Shown here: piece after piece, positions 8,793 through 17,532 of the stretch
Layout: each line of letters begins with the position of its first letter
How positions within the stretch are numbered: position 1 is the stretch's first letter
Assembly: GCF_002506585.1 (NCBI RefSeq)
Contig: NZ_DAXW01000009.1
Coordinates: forward strand, 72,100-136,099
Reading direction: 5' to 3'
Length of the DNA: 64,000 bases
DNA from: Methanoculleus sp. UBA430
GTDB lineage: Archaea > Halobacteriota > Methanomicrobia > Methanomicrobiales > Methanoculleaceae
Made by a program: the position numbers and the translations under genes
The notes under the pieces: generated by a model
The model's database searches: none
What the model was told of the DNA's origin: nothing
The model's input: only the letters and a program-made list of their open reading frames with translations

Positions 8793-9962
8793 ATGATCAC
8801 ACTGGCCATTGCAGGAAAGCCCAACTGCGGCAAATCGACGTTTTTCAGGGCAGCGACCCTGGCCAAGGTAGAGATCGCCAATTACCCGTTCACGACCATC
8901 GACGCGAACCACGGCGTCGCGTATGTCAGGACCGCCTGCCCCTGCCAGGAGATGCACGTGCCGTGCGAGAACTGCCAGGATGGGGTCAGGTTTGTCCCGA
9001 TCGGGCTGATCGACGTGGCGGGCCTGGTCCCCGAGGCGCACATGGGCAGGGGGCTTGGGAACCAGTTCCTCGATAACCTCCGGCAGGCGGATGCTATCCT
9101 CCAGATCGTCGATGCCAGCGGGGCGACGGATGCCGAAGGAAACCCGGTCGATATCGGTTCGCGCGACCCCGTAAAGGACATCGAGTTCCTCCAGTACGAG
9201 ATGTCGATGTGGATGTACGGTATCCTCTCGCGGAACTGGGCAAAGATCGTGCGGCAGGCCCAGGCGAAGGATTTCTCCCTCGTTGGCGCGATCGCCGATC
9301 TCTTTGCCGGTCTCGGAGTGACGTTCGAGCACGTCCGCGATGCCGACGAGGCGACCGGGGTCGACCTGCGGACTGCCGGGGAGGAGGACCTGATCCGGTT
9401 CTGCCGGGAACTGATGACAATCAGCAAGCCCATGCTGATCGTCGGGAACAAAGCGGACCAGGCCCCGAAAGAGTGCTTTGACCGGCTCAGGGAGCACGAC
9501 GTCATCTTTGCGAGCGCGGCAGGGGAACTTGCGCTCCGCATGGCCGCGGAGGGGAAGTTCATCACTTACCTCCCCGGCGACCGGGGTTTCTCCGAAAACC
9601 CCGGGGCAGCTCTCAGCGCCGCGCAGCGTGCCGGCCTCGCGAAGGTCGCGGACTTCATCCGGACGTTCGGCGGCACCGGCGTCCAGCAGGCGCTGGATGC
9701 CGCGGTCTTCAACCTGCTCGATCGCATCGTCGTCTTTCCGGTCGAGGACGAGCACAAACTCACCGACGGCAAGGGCCGGGTGCTCCCCGATGCATTCCTC
9801 ATGAAGCGCGGATCCACCCCCCGCGACCTCGCCTACCAGGTCCATACCGATATCGGCGAGGGGTTCCTGTATGCCATCGACGCGAAGACCGGGATGCGGG
9901 TGAAGGATACTCTCGAGTTGAAGAACGGCGATATCATCAAGATCGTCAGCGTCCGAAAGTGA
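8793..9962 (+). CDS. ychF: YchF/OLA1-type GTP-binding protein with TGS domain
   Basis: A 389-residue P-loop NTPase of the Obg superfamily. Residues 8-16 are GKPNCGKST (G1), followed by DVAGLVPEAHMGRGLGNQFL (G3 and switch II), NKAD (G4), and a C-terminal TGS domain with RDLAYQVHTDIGEGFLYA. A Cys-rich insertion, ACPCQEMHVPCENCQDG near residue 50, is typical of archaeal members. The family binds ribosomes and prefers ATP in some lineages. The ATG has AGGAG about 8 bases upstream. A strong hairpin follows the stop codon. Confidence 0.9.
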   Translation: MITLAIAGKPNCGKSTFFRAATLAKVEIANYPFTTIDANHGVAYVRTACPCQEMHVPCENCQDGVRFVPIGLIDVAGLVPEAHMGRGLGNQFLDNLRQADAILQIVDASGATDAEGNPVDIGSRDPVKDIEFLQYEMSMWMYGILSRNWAKIVRQAQAKDFSLVGAIADLFAGLGVTFEHVRDADEATGVDLRTAGEEDLIRFCRELMTISKPMLIVGNKADQAPKECFDRLREHDVIFASAAGELALRMAAEGKFITYLPGDRGFSENPGAALSAAQRAGLAKVADFIRTFGGTGVQQALDAAVFNLLDRIVVFPVEDEHKLTDGKGRVLPDAFLMKRGSTPRDLAYQVHTDIGEGFLYAIDAKTGMRVKDTLELKNGDIIKIVSVRK

Positions 9963-9973
9963 GCCCGGCACCG

Positions 9974-9997
9974 GGGGAGGGGCGGGCACCCCTCCCC
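9974..9997 (+). terminator. hairpin after ychF
   Basis: A perfect 9-base inverted repeat, GGGGAGGGG and CCCCTCCCC, separated by six bases and starting 12 bases past the stop codon. It lacks a following T tract, so it may protect or process the transcript end rather than terminate alone. Confidence 0.45.
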
Positions 9998-10084
9998 ATC
10001 GCGCTCTTCGGACGAGACTGCAGTCCATGCGGGTGAAGATAAAACGGCAAATTTTAATACCAGATTGAGGAATATTCGATCATC

Positions 10085-10405
10085 ATGAGCGGTGAGGTCT
10101 ATCAGGCGCAGGTCCTCCGGAACTTCTTCGACACCATCACCGGGACGGACAGGAACCTGACCAGGATCTACATGTGCGTGATGAGCCTCGCCAAACTCCG
10201 TATGGAGTCCCCCGAGAGGATGACGTTCCTCGTGGACCAGCTCCGCAAGTCCAAACAGAGACGGGAACTCTCGGTCGATATCATCGATTATATGTGCGAT
10301 GTGGCGCGCGACCTCGAACTTGCCACGGTCCAGACAGCGTTCGGCGTGAAGGACGTCAACACGGTCGCCGACGAGTTCAGCGGGATCAGCCTGGACTCAC
10401 TCTGA
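10085..10405 (+). CDS. conserved hypothetical protein
   Basis: A 106-residue soluble, helical protein (MSGEVYQAQVLRNFFDTIT...). I do not recognise a named family, though the composition and codon use match neighbouring genes. Its ATG follows TTTTAATAC, a plausible TATA element about 30 bases upstream, and a GAGGAA stretch. It stands alone between ychF and a gene on the opposite strand. The pattern of short amphipathic helices with RKSKQRRELSVDIIDYMC suggests a small protein-binding module, but that is only an impression. Confidence 0.6.
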   Translation: MSGEVYQAQVLRNFFDTITGTDRNLTRIYMCVMSLAKLRMESPERMTFLVDQLRKSKQRRELSVDIIDYMCDVARDLELATVQTAFGVKDVNTVADEFSGISLDSL

Positions 10406-10542
10406 TTTTTTTGCCGTGGTATTACGCCGGGCCCTTGCTGCTCACATGACGTGCGACCCTACGCGAGGCAACGGTATAGTCAGTAACAGGATCCCACAGT
10501 AGAACGAAAGGGGGCCCGGATGAGATCCCCCGGCGAGCCCGC

Positions 10543-11376
10543 TCACCGGGTCAGCTTCTCTTTATATCCTTCCAGGATCTGGATGACAAAGCGCTGGTGC
10601 TCCTCGAGCGCCTGCTCATCGTCAGGGGAGGTCTCGATCCCGACAGCGTAGAGCAGGATCAGTGCGTTTTCGAGGTCGAGCGTCGCAGGGTCCTCGACCT
10701 GATCCGGGGGGAAGCGGATGGCAAGATGATTGTAGTCCGCCTCCGTGAAGGTATGCTCCGGGTTGGGCGTCACCCGGGAATCGACGAAGCCGCCGGCACG
10801 TTCCCGGAGGATCAGGAGGGCACGCTCCAGCACGTCGGGATGGGGGTTGATCGCATCGAGCCGGGCAAGCGCAGCCGTGCTCTTCTCGATCGCATTCCCG
10901 TAGAGTCCGAATTTATACGTCAGCAGGGATTGCGCGACCTGATGCCCGGTCTCCTCATCGATTGTGGCAAGGAGCGGCCCAATCCGGCCGATATACTCGT
11001 TCAACATCTGCTTCATTGATTTCTTCTCTTGCTTTGGAGTGTTAAACATCTTTTCTACCCGAACCGCAAGGACGGTGATCGTCAACGCGAAGAACACCTG
11101 CGTGATCACTCCCGAACTGAGGTCGTTCGGCACGACGAGGATGAGCAATGCGAAGAGCGGTGTGAAGAGCGAGACGAGGTCCTTGCGTGGTTTGAGGTAC
11201 GCCTGATAACAGAGGATGCACGAGGCGATGACGCACCCCGCGCTGCCCGCCCAGACGGCGTATGGGAAACCGACGGAGGCGAGCAGCAACTCGATCCCGA
11301 TGCCCAAAAACGAGACCGCAGGGACTGCTATCCAGGGGATTACACGAGATCCAGATGTGGTAGTGTCTGTCGTCAT
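10543..11376 (-). CDS. hypothetical membrane-anchored protein
   Basis: A 277-residue protein with about four transmembrane segments in its first 105 residues (PWIAVPAVSFLGIGIELLL and following) and a soluble C-terminal domain of about 170 residues. The soluble part is helical and acidic, with YGNAIEKSTAALARLDA, which looks like a single TPR-like hairpin. No enzymatic motif is visible. It follows the coiled-coil gene by about 100 bases on the same strand and may share its transcript, which would place both behind larB-nadM. Confidence 0.55.
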   Translation of the reverse strand: MTTDTTTSGSRVIPWIAVPAVSFLGIGIELLLASVGFPYAVWAGSAGCVIASCILCYQAYLKPRKDLVSLFTPLFALLILVVPNDLSSGVITQVFFALTITVLAVRVEKMFNTPKQEKKSMKQMLNEYIGRIGPLLATIDEETGHQVAQSLLTYKFGLYGNAIEKSTAALARLDAINPHPDVLERALLILRERAGGFVDSRVTPNPEHTFTEADYNHLAIRFPPDQVEDPATLDLENALILLYAVGIETSPDDEQALEEHQRFVIQILEGYKEKLTR

Positions 11377-11477
11377 CAGTTGTTCTCTGAAGTAGTTGTA
11401 CCCCGCGCCTAAACAGGGTTTCCCTTTGAACTCCGGCGAACCATCGCTCTTGGACGGGAAGAGCGGCTGTCTCCCCG

Positions 11478-12779
11478 TCAGGAGGCCGGGGACGGGAGGT
11501 CGGGGACGTCGACCTCCACTTCCCGGCCGGCAAGCGCAGCCGTGCGGGAACTGAACTTCTCGCGCTCTGCGGCATATGACGTCTGCAAGATCTCCCGCAG
11601 GTTCTCCGCCCGGGTCCGCGCGGCGGACTTTGCCACGTGCTCCCGTCGCAGTTCTGCGAGCGCGGCGAGAAGACGCTGCTCGTCGAGCACGCCCGGGAGC
11701 GCGGCGTGGGTCGTCTCCAGTGCGGCGCGCTGCTCCCGCACCTCCCTCTGCCGGTGCAGGACCCGCCGTATCCCGGCGGGCAGGGTATCGGGGTCCGAGA
11801 AGAGGCGGACCTCGTCCTGGTTCTTGAGGAGAAGGTCTCCCTGCCGGATCATGGCGAGGGTGGCCGGCATCACCGCTTCGATCAGGTCGGGCAGGTCCTC
11901 CTCGTCGTCCGGGAGGCTGCCCGTGCAGGCGTCGAGGACCCGGCCGATTGCCGCGGCCGTCGCGGTATCCCCAACCTTTCCGGCCACCTTCTCTGCCTTC
12001 CGGAAGAGGTGGATGGCAGGGGTCCGGAAGGCCGCGATCTCGCGTCCGGTCTCCGTGTCCAGAGCATCGAGTTCCCGCATCCTCTCCTCGATCTCATGTT
12101 TTCGGGTATATTCCGGGCGCAGTTTGAGAGCGGCGAGGCCCTCTTCAGCCTCCCGGATCGTCCTCTCCGCCTCCGCGAGCGCCGTCCCGCACTCCCGGAC
12201 CTGGCCGGCGGCGGCGACATGCTCCTCCCGGATCCGGACGAGCGATTCATACGACTTCCGGGCATCTTCCACCTGCTGCCGGCCCTCACGCGCCCGGGTG
12301 ATCGCCTCCGTCATGGTGTTGATCTCCCGTCCCAGGTCCTTTGCCACGGTGCGTATCTCCTTCATCTCATCCGGATAGGCGGATGAGAGGTACTTCCCCT
12401 GCCCTTTCATCGCCTTGAGCACGCCCTTCAGAGTCTCGACGGCAGTGGCGTAGAAGGTCTCCGGGTCGCCGGAAGGCTCGCGGGAGAGGATCTGGGTCAT
12501 GGACTTCATGAAGAGAGGAAGCGCCTTCTTCGATATATCCCGGAGCCGGGGATGGACCTCCTCGTCACCCTCCGCCGTCTCCATACGGGCGACCGCCTCC
12601 CTGAGGTGATCGAGGGTGCCGCCGATCGCCTCCTCCGACGGCCTCACTGCATCGGAGAGTCTTCTCCCGATCTCCTCCTCGCGGGCATCCAGCCACGCGG
12701 GAAGGTCATCAAAGGAGAGTTCCAGGCCCTCTTCCACGGGTTCGGGTCGCCGAAAGAGGTCTCGCAGTTGCTTAAACAT
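11478..12779 (-). CDS. large coiled-coil protein of unknown function
   Basis: A 433-residue, highly charged, mostly helical protein. I take the ATG at 12779 (MFKQLRDLFRRPEP) because the in-frame extension to 12932 overlaps nadM and has shadow-like composition. Residues about 130-260 and 340-415 have heptad patterns (for example AEAERTIREAEEGLAALKL). The N-terminus carries an acidic FDDLPAWLDAREEEI segment. It has no membrane segment or nucleotide-binding motif. It lies 52 bases after nadM on the same strand, so it is probably cotranscribed with larB and nadM. No function can be named. Confidence 0.6.
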   Translation of the reverse strand: MFKQLRDLFRRPEPVEEGLELSFDDLPAWLDAREEEIGRRLSDAVRPSEEAIGGTLDHLREAVARMETAEGDEEVHPRLRDISKKALPLFMKSMTQILSREPSGDPETFYATAVETLKGVLKAMKGQGKYLSSAYPDEMKEIRTVAKDLGREINTMTEAITRAREGRQQVEDARKSYESLVRIREEHVAAAGQVRECGTALAEAERTIREAEEGLAALKLRPEYTRKHEIEERMRELDALDTETGREIAAFRTPAIHLFRKAEKVAGKVGDTATAAAIGRVLDACTGSLPDDEEDLPDLIEAVMPATLAMIRQGDLLLKNQDEVRLFSDPDTLPAGIRRVLHRQREVREQRAALETTHAALPGVLDEQRLLAALAELRREHVAKSAARTRAENLREILQTSYAAEREKFSSRTAALAGREVEVDVPDLPSPAS

Positions 12780-12831
12780 GATCCGCCCCCATACTAGTAT
12801 CCAACGACGGCCGTCTCTATCATGGTTCCGC

Positions 12832-13341
12832 TCATTGATCGCTCCCCGCGATCTGCCGGAGCCGTTCCACGCCGTGAATCTCCTGGATGACGTCCACGAC
12901 GGCGGGGGGGACCAGGCACTCCCAGGGTTCACCGTCGAGCATCCGCTGCCTGATGGCGGTGCCGGAGTAGGTCAGCCGCTCGTGCATGGCGGGCGACCGA
13001 ACGCTCACGCCCGCCTCGGTGAAGAGCTGGACGACAAGGGGGTTTGCCGAGTAGACCGTATCGAACGGCGGGGTCATCGAACGGACATGAGAGACCCAGA
13101 GAGCGTTGCGCTGGACATCCTCGATGGGGATGACGTAGAACGGGCATTGGAGACTGGAGAGCGACCGTATAAGCATCAGCACCCGTTCTCCCGCCGTGAA
13201 GGGGTTTGCCACGGTATGGGACACCTGGGCGCTACCCACCCCGATGACGATCTCGTCGACCCTGCAGGCCATCTGCTCCAGCACCGTCTGGTGCCCGTTG
13301 TGGTAGGGCTGGAATCGCCCGACGTAGAACCCCCTGCTCAT
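12832..13341 (-). CDS. nadM: nicotinamide-nucleotide adenylyltransferase
   Basis: An archaeal NMN/NaMN adenylyltransferase of 169 residues that makes NAD (or nicotinic acid adenine dinucleotide) from the mononucleotide and ATP. GRFQPYHNGH at residues 8-17 contains the HxGH nucleotidyltransferase motif, and YSGTAIRQRML near residue 130 is the second conserved motif (SGTxIR). The start at 13341 overlaps the larB stop codon as ATGA, so the two are translationally coupled. A longer frame reaching back into larB is a shadow. Confidence 0.92.
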   Translation of the reverse strand: MSRGFYVGRFQPYHNGHQTVLEQMACRVDEIVIGVGSAQVSHTVANPFTAGERVLMLIRSLSSLQCPFYVIPIEDVQRNALWVSHVRSMTPPFDTVYSANPLVVQLFTEAGVSVRSPAMHERLTYSGTAIRQRMLDGEPWECLVPPAVVDVIQEIHGVERLRQIAGSDQ

Positions 13342-14111
13342 CCACGCCTGCCCCCGTGCGCGATCTGCGCGGCAAACGCGCCCGCCGTGAACCCGGCGTC
13401 GATGTTCACGACCGCAAGCACCGAGCAAGCCTGGAGCATGCTCGCAAGCGCCGCTTCGCCGCCGCCCATGTAACCGTAGCCGGTGCTCACGGGAACACCG
13501 ATCACCGGGCGGTCGACGAGCCCCGCGACGATCGCGGGAAGCGTTCCCTCCCGCCCGGCGACCACGATGAAGACGTCCGCCTCCATCAGGTCCCTGAGCG
13601 CCGAGAAGAGACGGTGGATCCCCGCCACACCGACGTCGTAGGCGGTCCTGACCTCGCATCCCACCTCCTCGGCGATCAACTTCGCCTCTTCGGCGACGGG
13701 GATGTCGGACGTTCCCGCGGTGAGGATGGCGACCTTGCCGCCCCGGAGGCCGGGTTCTCCTCCCGTCGAGAGGATGACGGCCCGTGCCGCCTCCCGGTGC
13801 TCCATCCGGACCTCCGGCGGCAGCCGGGCCCGGAGAGCCTCGAGGTGCGCCGCCGAGACCCTCGTCGCGACGCACCGGCCCGCCGTCTTCACCTGCGCGA
13901 GCATGATCTCCGCAAAGGTCCGGGGCTCTTTTCCCTCGGCGAGCACCACCTCGGGCATCCCGCAGCGCACGCTCCGTCCGGTGTCGATTCGGGCCATGCC
14001 GTCGATCATCTCGATACGGAGCCCTTCGATGGCGGCCGTCGCCTCGTCCTCAGATAGCTCATCGCGACAATACATCCGGAGAATGTCCCTGATGGTGGTA
14101 TTCGGCAGCAT
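13338..14111 (-). CDS. larB: nickel-pincer cofactor biosynthesis protein LarB
   Basis: A 257-residue LarB-like protein. LarB carboxylates the pyridinium ring of nicotinic acid adenine dinucleotide and releases AMP, the first step to the nickel-pincer nucleotide. The C-terminal half has the PurE-like fold signature: TAGTSDIPVAEEA, REGTLPAIVAGLVDRPVIGVP and GGGEAALASMLQAC, then VVNIDAGFTAG. The Cys in LQAC sits where the family's reactive Cys is expected. LarC and LarE are not in the window. The downstream, overlapping nadM could provide its substrate. Confidence 0.88.
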   Translation of the reverse strand: MLPNTTIRDILRMYCRDELSEDEATAAIEGLRIEMIDGMARIDTGRSVRCGMPEVVLAEGKEPRTFAEIMLAQVKTAGRCVATRVSAAHLEALRARLPPEVRMEHREAARAVILSTGGEPGLRGGKVAILTAGTSDIPVAEEAKLIAEEVGCEVRTAYDVGVAGIHRLFSALRDLMEADVFIVVAGREGTLPAIVAGLVDRPVIGVPVSTGYGYMGGGEAALASMLQACSVLAVVNIDAGFTAGAFAAQIAHGGRRG

Positions 14112-14119
14112 AGTTCGGT

Positions 14120-14149
14120 AACAAAAATAGGGGTGGAAGTATAATATTA
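14120..14149. promoter_or_regulatory. divergent promoter region of larB and the small membrane gene
   Basis: Only 47 bases separate the two genes. Read on the minus strand, GTAATATTATAC at 14139-14150 is a TATA-like box about 30 bases from the larB ATG. Read on the plus strand, ACAAAAATAGG at 14121-14131 is a weaker candidate for the gene at 14159. Confidence 0.4.
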
Positions 14150-14158
14150 CTTCATCTC

Positions 14159-14494
14159 ATGTCATACCTCGCCTACGTTGCAGGGTTCGGCGTTGCCGTT
14201 ACCGTTTTCCTGTGGCTCCGCGACCTGCGGATATTCTCCCGTACCGGTCTTTCCGGCTACCGGAAGGCGGCCTACTGGGGCGTACCCTGCACGGCGCTCG
14301 CCCTGATCGGCTTCTTTGTCACCGCGTTTGCCGGGGGCTGGGAGTACCTCGGCCTCGGTCTGGTCCTATTAGGTCTCTACCTCCAGGGCCGGGTCGACCG
14401 GGAGAACGTATGGCTCCACCATGAAAGCGCCGCCGAGCGGTTCTTCGGCCGGGCGGAGCGCACAAATGATAAGGGTTCACGCAAGAGACTTTAG
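14159..14494 (+). CDS. small membrane protein
   Basis: A 111-residue protein with three hydrophobic segments (residues about 3-20, 38-56 and 60-78) and a basic C-terminal tail. No family is recognised. It ends 16 bases before hisS on the same strand, so it may be the first gene of the hisS-top6B-top6A transcript. Coding is supported by codon pattern and by lack of overlap with neighbours. Confidence 0.55.
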   Translation: MSYLAYVAGFGVAVTVFLWLRDLRIFSRTGLSGYRKAAYWGVPCTALALIGFFVTAFAGGWEYLGLGLVLLGLYLQGRVDRENVWLHHESAAERFFGRAERTNDKGSRKRL

Positions 14495-14510
14495 TTCAGG
14501 AGAATACCGA

Positions 14511-15743
14511 ATGCTTCAAAAACCACGGGGAACGCGGGACTTTTTACCCGACGAGATGGAACGGCGGCGGTTGATCGAGCGGCGGATGCGGGAGGCGGCT
14601 CGCCGGTGGGGATACCGTGAGGTCTGCACCCCCGACTTCGAGAACCTCGAACTCTTCACGATGAAGTCCGGTGAGGGTATAATCCAGGAGATGTACGTCT
14701 TCGAGGACAAGGGCGGCAGGCAGCTGACGCTCCGGCCGGAGGTGACCGCAGCGGTGCTGCGGATGTACGTCAACGAGGGGAAAGTCCTCCCGAAACCGAT
14801 CCGCTGGTGCTACTTCGCCGACTGTTTCCGCTACGAGCGCCCCCAGAAAGGCCGCTACCGGCAGTTCTGGCAGTTCGGCGTCGAGCTCATCGGTGCGGAC
14901 ACGGCACTCGCCGATGCCGAGGTGATCATGCTCGCCGACGAAGCACTCCAATCGAGCGGGGTCACCTTCGACCTCCACGTCGGCCACCTCGCGCCGATGA
15001 AGCACCTCCTCGCCGATCTCGCTCCCGGCGACCAGCGGGCGATCATGGCCTGCCTGGACAAGCACGACCAGGAAGGGCTCAGGGCGGCGCTCGTCGGCCG
15101 GGGCCTCACCCGCCTCGCCGAACCCCTTGCCGCCCTCTCGGAGTGCCGCAACGTCGCCGAGGTCTTCGAGATCATCGGCGACATCCCGGAACGCGCGCGG
15201 ATCGAGGAGACGTTTGCGCTCCTCGACTCCCAGAACATCAACTACCAGCCCGACTTCGGGATCGCCCGGGGGCTCGACTACTACACGGGGATGGTCTTTG
15301 AGGGGTTTGCGAGGAACCTCGGCGCGGAGAACCAGATCCTCGGCGGCGGCACCTATCGGCTCGCCCACCTCTTCGGCGGCGACGACGTTGCTTCCTGCGG
15401 GTTCGCCATCGGGTTTGACCGTGTCATGGTCTCGGTCGGGGACTTCGCACTCGCCCACGAACCCGTCGTCGGCGTCGTCTGCACACCCGAAGCACGGGCT
15501 CGTGCGCTCGAGGTCGCCCGTGCTTTCCGGGAGGCGGGGGTCCGGGCCGAGGTCGATCTGATGCAGCGGGGGATGGGCGCCCAGCTCGCCCACGCCGCAA
15601 AGACCGCCGACTTCGCCGTGGTTCTCGGGAAGCGCGAAGTCGAGGCGGGGACGGTGACCCTCAAGGACCTGCACTCCGGCGAGCAGCAGGAGAGGAGCCT
15701 TGAGGACGCCATCGCTGAGGTAACGCGGCATGGTGCTTGCTGA
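14511..15743 (+). CDS. hisS: histidyl-tRNA synthetase
   Basis: Class II synthetase of 410 residues that charges tRNA-His. QKPRGTRDFLPDEM opens the protein (motif 1 region), CFRYERPQKGRYRQFWQFGVE is motif 2, ARGLDYYTGMVFE is the histidine-binding HisA loop, and GFAIGFDR is motif 3. The ATG at 14511 follows CAGGAG at a suitable distance; the longer in-frame extension to 14421 overlaps the previous gene without homology. The C-terminal anticodon-binding domain is complete. It overlaps top6B by 14 bases. Confidence 0.95.
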   Translation: MLQKPRGTRDFLPDEMERRRLIERRMREAARRWGYREVCTPDFENLELFTMKSGEGIIQEMYVFEDKGGRQLTLRPEVTAAVLRMYVNEGKVLPKPIRWCYFADCFRYERPQKGRYRQFWQFGVELIGADTALADAEVIMLADEALQSSGVTFDLHVGHLAPMKHLLADLAPGDQRAIMACLDKHDQEGLRAALVGRGLTRLAEPLAALSECRNVAEVFEIIGDIPERARIEETFALLDSQNINYQPDFGIARGLDYYTGMVFEGFARNLGAENQILGGGTYRLAHLFGGDDVASCGFAIGFDRVMVSVGDFALAHEPVVGVVCTPEARARALEVARAFREAGVRAEVDLMQRGMGAQLAHAAKTADFAVVLGKREVEAGTVTLKDLHSGEQQERSLEDAIAEVTRHGAC

Positions 15744-17532
15744 GGACCTCGCCAAACAGCAGCGGAGCATCAGCGTCGCGGAGTTCTTCGAGAAGAACAA
15801 GCACCTGCTCGGCTTCGACTCCCCGACGCGCGGGATCATCACCACCATCAAGGAGGCGGTGGACAACGCGCTTGACGCCTGTGAGGAGGCGGAGGTGCTC
15901 CCCGACATCTTCGTCGGCATCAAAAAGGTCGACGCCGAGGTCTACCGGATCACCGTCGAGGACAATGGCCCGGGGATTGTGCCGGAGAACGTCCCCCTGG
16001 TCTTCGGGAAACTCCTCTACGGCTCCCGGTTCCACCAGATCCGGCAGAGCCGGGGGCAGCAGGGTATCGGGATATCGGCGGCGGTTCTGTATGCGCAGCT
16101 CACCACCGGCACCCCCGCGCGGGTCACCTCCCGGACGGGGGCAAAGGCAAGAGCCTACCGGTTCGAACTGATGATCAAGACCGAGACGAACGAGCCCGAG
16201 GTCGTCAGCCGCCAGGAGATTGACTGGGACCGGATGCACGGGACGAGAATCGAGATCCAGTTCAAGAGCACCCTTGCCGCAAAGAAGCGGCTGGTGGACT
16301 ACCTCCGCCTGACCGCGATCGTCAACCCGCACGCCCGGATCACGGCCGATATCGACGGTGAGATGACTGTGTTCGAACGGGCATCGAGTGAAGTCCCGCC
16401 GTGCCCAAAGCCCATCCTCCCCCACCCGCACGGGATCGAGTTCGGGGCCTTGAAGCGGATCGCGGCCGCGAGCACCGGGACCGTCGAGGAGTTCCTTGTG
16501 GGCAGTTTCTCCCGCGTCGGGAAGAAGACCGCGGACGAGATGATTGCCCTTGCAAAACTCAAACCCACCCGGAAGGTGAACAAACTCGAATCCGAGGAAT
16601 TGAAAAGCCTCCTCGATGCCATGCAGAGTGTGAGGGTCCCGGCTCCCCCGGCGCAACAGTGTCTCTCCCCCATCGGGGAGGACCTGATCTGCAAGGGGCT
16701 CGAGAAGGAGATTCAGCTCGACTTCATCAAGGCCCGGACCCGCCCGAGCGCGGTCTACGGCGGGCACTCGTTCATCATTGAGGCGGCGATCGGCTACGGT
16801 GGCAAGATCCCCCCCGAAGGGAGCGCCCAGATCTTCCGGTTCGCAAACCGCGTCCCGCTCCTCTACCAGCAGGGCGCCTGTGCAATCACGAACTGCGTCT
16901 CCCAGGTGAACTGGAAAGGTTACGGCCTCTCGCAGCAGGGGCTCCCCATGGGCCCGGTGCTCGTCATGGTCCACGTGGCCTCGACAAACGTCCCCTTCAC
17001 GAGCGAGAGCAAGGACGCGGTCGCGTCCATCCCGGAGATCGAGCGGGAAGTCGTCCTCGTCCTCCAGGAGTTAGGCCGGGAACTCAAGAGTTACCTCTCC
17101 CGCCGGGACAGAAAAAAGCAGCAGGACGACCGCGCCCGGGCGATATGTGCCATCATCCCCAATATCGCGATCAAGGTGAGCGAGATCGTGGAACTCCCCC
17201 TGGTCGACACCTCCCCGATCGAGGGCAAGATCATGAGAAAGGTCGTCGCCAAGAAGTGGACGAGCGACGGGAAGGTCCACATCGATGTGAACAACTACAC
17301 CGCGAAGGAAGTCCCCCTCGTCCTTTACAACCTCTCCCGTGATGAGGCCGCGGACGCAGAGCCCCGACCTGACTTCGTGGACAATATGGACGGAGAGTAC
17401 AACAAGGTCTGGCGGCGCACGCTCGGCGCCGGTGAAGCCTGGCAGATAGTCTACACAGGATCGGGCGATGGTTCGATCGATCTGCGCGGCGTGGAAGACG
17501 GTATGAAAGTGGTGGTGGATCTCGATGTCTAG
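15730..17532 (+). CDS. top6B: DNA topoisomerase VI subunit B
   Basis: A 600-residue ATPase subunit of topoisomerase VI, the archaeal type IIB enzyme that relaxes and decatenates DNA. The GHKL ATPase motifs are clear: KEAVDNALDACEE (residues 41-53), VEDNGPGI (77-83) and SRGQQGIGISA (107-117). A helix-two-turn-helix region and the transducer domain with its catalytic lysine region follow. It overlaps hisS upstream and top6A downstream by 8 bases, a typical arrangement for a tight A/B pair. Confidence 0.96.
   Translation: MVLAEDLAKQQRSISVAEFFEKNKHLLGFDSPTRGIITTIKEAVDNALDACEEAEVLPDIFVGIKKVDAEVYRITVEDNGPGIVPENVPLVFGKLLYGSRFHQIRQSRGQQGIGISAAVLYAQLTTGTPARVTSRTGAKARAYRFELMIKTETNEPEVVSRQEIDWDRMHGTRIEIQFKSTLAAKKRLVDYLRLTAIVNPHARITADIDGEMTVFERASSEVPPCPKPILPHPHGIEFGALKRIAAASTGTVEEFLVGSFSRVGKKTADEMIALAKLKPTRKVNKLESEELKSLLDAMQSVRVPAPPAQQCLSPIGEDLICKGLEKEIQLDFIKARTRPSAVYGGHSFIIEAAIGYGGKIPPEGSAQIFRFANRVPLLYQQGACAITNCVSQVNWKGYGLSQQGLPMGPVLVMVHVASTNVPFTSESKDAVASIPEIEREVVLVLQELGRELKSYLSRRDRKKQQDDRARAICAIIPNIAIKVSEIVELPLVDTSPIEGKIMRKVVAKKWTSDGKVHIDVNNYTAKEVPLVLYNLSRDEAADAEPRPDFVDNMDGEYNKVWRRTLGAGEAWQIVYTGSGDGSIDLRGVEDGMKVVVDLDV

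Noticed and set aside
15661..16974. 437-residue minus-strand frame opposite top6B
   Set aside because: Shadow of a highly conserved gene on the plus strand.
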